NCBI GenBank assembly: GCA_902774185.1
Contig: CACYHE010000004.1
Location: 53,846 to 117,845, forward strand
Origin: an uncultured Bacteroidales bacterium
Lineage (GTDB): Bacteria > Bacteroidota > Bacteroidia > Bacteroidales > Paludibacteraceae
Length of the DNA stretch: 64,000 bases
Direction of reading: 5' to 3'
In this document: positions 62,550 to 64,000 of the stretch, in pieces
Layout of the letters: every line of letters begins with the position of its first letter
Position numbering within the stretch: the first letter of the stretch is position 1
The notes under the pieces: model-generated
What the model saw: the letters and a program-made list of their open reading frames with translations, nothing else
What the model was told of the DNA's origin: nothing
Database searches by the model: none
Program-made: the position numbers and the translations under genes

Positions 62550-62606
62550 CTAGTCGTCTAGAACATCTAGGACATCTAGAGCATCTAGGACGTCTAGGGA
62601 ATCTGG
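62550..62606. repeat. 9-bp CTAG-phased repeat in the dnaK leader
   Basis: CTAG at 62550, 62558, 62567, 62576, 62585 and 62594 and a decayed CTGG at 62603, mostly 9 bp apart, with unit CTAGRRCAT. It is the same unit type and orientation as the repeat in lptD, but here it is non-coding, ending 27 bp before the dnaK ATG. Confidence 0.9.
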
Positions 62607-62632
62607 AAAATTTAAAAGAAAGGAACTATACT

Positions 62633-64000
62633 ATGTCTAAAATTATTGGAATTGACCTCGGTACCACAAACTCGTGTGTAGCCGTAATGGAGGGTAACGA
62701 ACCTATCGTCATTGCTAACGCTGAAGGTAAGCGTACGACCCCTTCTGTTGTTGGATTCATCGACGGCTATTCGATCAAGCGTTTCATGGGTGAGACCTAC
62801 GATCGCTTGCAGTCCGAAATCGCTCGTGTTCCGTATAAAGTAACGCGCGGCGACAACAACACTCCCCGTGTGGACATCGACGGACGTCTCTATACCCCGC
62901 AGGAGATCAGCGCCATCATCCTTCAGAAGATGAAAAAGACCGCTGAGGACTATCTGGGCCAAGAGGTTACCGAAGCTGTCATCACAGTGCCGGCATACTT
63001 CAACGACTCGCAACGTCAGGCTACTAAGGAAGCCGGTGAGATCGCAGGTCTCAATGTACGCCGTATCGTCAACGAGCCGACTGCAGCTGCCCTGGCTTAC
63101 GGCCTCGACAAGTCGAACAAAGATATGAAGATCGTTGTCTTCGACTGCGGTGGCGGTACACACGATGTATCGGTCCTCGAGCTCGGCGACGGTGTATTCG
63201 AAGTAAAAGCAACCGACGGTGATACCCACCTCGGCGGTGACGATTTCGACCATCGTATCATCGACTGGCTCGTTCAGGAGTTCAAGAACGAGAATGGCGG
63301 TGCTGATCTGAGCAAAGACCCGATGGCAATGCAGCGTCTGAAAGAGGCTGCCGAGAAAGCAAAAATCGAGTTGTCTTCTGCAACGACCACGGAGATCAAC
63401 CTGCCGTATATCATGCCGGTAAACGGTGTTCCCGCTCACCTCGTTAAGACCCTGACACGTGCTAAATTCGAGCAACTCATCGACGATCTTATCCAGCGTA
63501 CCATTGCGCCGTGTAAGACTGCGCTGCAGAATGCAGGACTCACGACCAGCGATATCGACGAGATCATCCTCGTAGGTGGTTCGACGCGTATCCCGGCTAT
63601 CCAGGAGGCCGTACAGAAATTCTTCGGTAAAGCTCCGTCGAAGGGCGTTAACCCGGACGAGGTAGTAGCCGTAGGTGCAGCTATCCAAGGTGGTGTCCTC
63701 ACCGGCGATGTCAAGGATGTCCTCCTGCTTGATGTAACTCCGCTGAGCCTCGGTATCGAGACCATGGGCGGTGTGATGACCAAGATGATTGAGGCGAACA
63801 CCACGATCCCGACCAAGAAGACAGAGACCTTCACGACCGCTGTGGATAACCAACCCTCTGTAGAGATCAAAGTCCTCCAAGGTGAGCGTCCGATGGCTGC
63901 CCAGAACAAGCAGATCGGTATCTTCCACCTCGATGGTATCATGCCGGCCCGTCGTGGCGAACCGCAGATCGAAGTGACCTTCGATATCGATGCCAACGGT
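62633..64000 (+). CDS. dnaK: Hsp70 chaperone DnaK, partial, with an internal deletion
   Basis: First 456 codons of DnaK, running off the window end. [15 protein letters not shown] opens the ATPase domain and [32 protein letters not shown] and [11 protein letters not shown]-type motifs ([11 protein letters not shown]) follow, as does the start of the substrate-binding domain ([14 protein letters not shown]). Two oddities are visible. After [11 protein letters not shown] the sequence jumps to YSIKRFMGE, so about 21 residues present in other DnaK proteins, including the catalytic Lys (K70 in E. coli numbering) and its Arg neighbour, are absent, in frame. And the phosphate-2 motif reads FDCGGGTHD instead of FDLGGGTFD. 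Start ATG 62633 with AAAGAAAGGAAC upstream. Confidence 0.93.
   Translation, partial: MSKIIGIDLGTTNSCVAVMEGNEPIVIANAEGKRTTPSVVGFIDGYSIKRFMGETYDRLQSEIARVPYKVTRGDNNTPRVDIDGRLYTPQEISAIILQKMKKTAEDYLGQEVTEAVITVPAYFNDSQRQATKEAGEIAGLNVRRIVNEPTAAALAYGLDKSNKDMKIVVFDCGGGTHDVSVLELGDGVFEVKATDGDTHLGGDDFDHRIIDWLVQEFKNENGGADLSKDPMAMQRLKEAAEKAKIELSSATTTEINLPYIMPVNGVPAHLVKTLTRAKFEQLIDDLIQRTIAPCKTALQNAGLTTSDIDEIILVGGSTRIPAIQEAVQKFFGKAPSKGVNPDEVVAVGAAIQGGVLTGDVKDVLLLDVTPLSLGIETMGGVMTKMIEANTTIPTKKTETFTTAVDNQPSVEIKVLQGERPMAAQNKQIGIFHLDGIMPARRGEPQIEVTFDIDANG

Noticed and set aside
62612-63928. 438-codon open frame on the minus strand opposite dnaK
   Set aside because: Antisense shadow of a highly codon-biased dnaK; no recognisable domains or start signal.

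Overview
The window comes from a member of the Bacteroidota, most likely an uncultured gut-type Bacteroidales. Lines of evidence: (i) almost every promoter I can recognise has the phylum-specific architecture TTG - 20 nt - TAnnTTTG; (ii) type IX secretion genes (porU, porV); (iii) Omp28-like lipoproteins, DUF6029 barrels and TonB receptors with an N-terminal carboxypeptidase-regulatory domain; (iv) a 47-bp-repeat type II-C CRISPR locus of the Bacteroidetes kind. Base composition is near 50% GC over most of the window and visibly AT-richer from about 36.9 to 44.5 kb. I see no tRNA or rRNA genes.

Layout. 0-10 kb (minus strand): nadD and dnaE, then an envelope/redox cluster (two Omp28-like thioredoxin-fold lipoproteins, a small secreted protein, a DUF6029 barrel, a TlpA thioredoxin) and a hemerythrin-LuxR regulator. 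10-15 kb: two TonB receptors transcribed divergently from that regulator, with a NarL-type dyad between them. 15-19.2 kb: GH3-like enzyme, HAD phosphatase, acyltransferase, EamA exporter. 19.2-22.3 kb: a compact steroid/bile-acid-type reduction operon (SRD5A-like 5-alpha-reductase, Old Yellow Enzyme, short-chain dehydrogenase) with a perfect palindrome inside its promoter. 22.4-30.8 kb: a TonB receptor followed by three secreted proteins. 30.8-36.9 kb: S41 protease, coaD, acyltransferase, YigZ-like, C1 peptidase, prfB.

37.1-44.5 kb is the accessory region: a short truncated gene, a tracrRNA, cas2, an array of 8 spacers, an HUH (REP-transposase-like) gene whose start overlaps the cas9 stop, cas9, and a zeta-like toxin with a small partner bracketed by a 36-bp direct repeat. 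No cas1 is present. The CRISPR repeat itself copies the -33 element, spacing and TA of the local promoter consensus. The HUH gene carries two copies of a 43-nt nested palindrome. This Cas9-HUH-array-Cas2 arrangement is the strongest candidate for an undescribed system here, although simple replacement of cas1 by a transposase-family gene is a serious alternative.

44.5-64 kb: DUF349 protein, ftsE, sufE, aroK, ispF, porV, porU, an FAH-fold protein without its metal ligands, der, slyD-like, lptD, a GH53 galactanase, a triple-repeat secreted protein and the 5' part of dnaK. Six secreted proteins across the window share one short C-terminal motif, plausibly an export/sorting tail handled by the type IX system whose sortase and shuttle are encoded here. 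The dnaK reading frame lacks about 21 residues around the catalytic lysine.

Non-coding structure is rich: 14 core promoters with both elements in place (and one with only the -7 box), several intrinsic terminators (two bidirectional, one interlocked with a promoter), a 123-bp MITE-like hairpin in the galactanase leader, 9-bp CTAG-phased repeats shared by lptD and the dnaK leader, and simple-sequence repeats of TTTCAA/TTGAAA type at many gene junctions.
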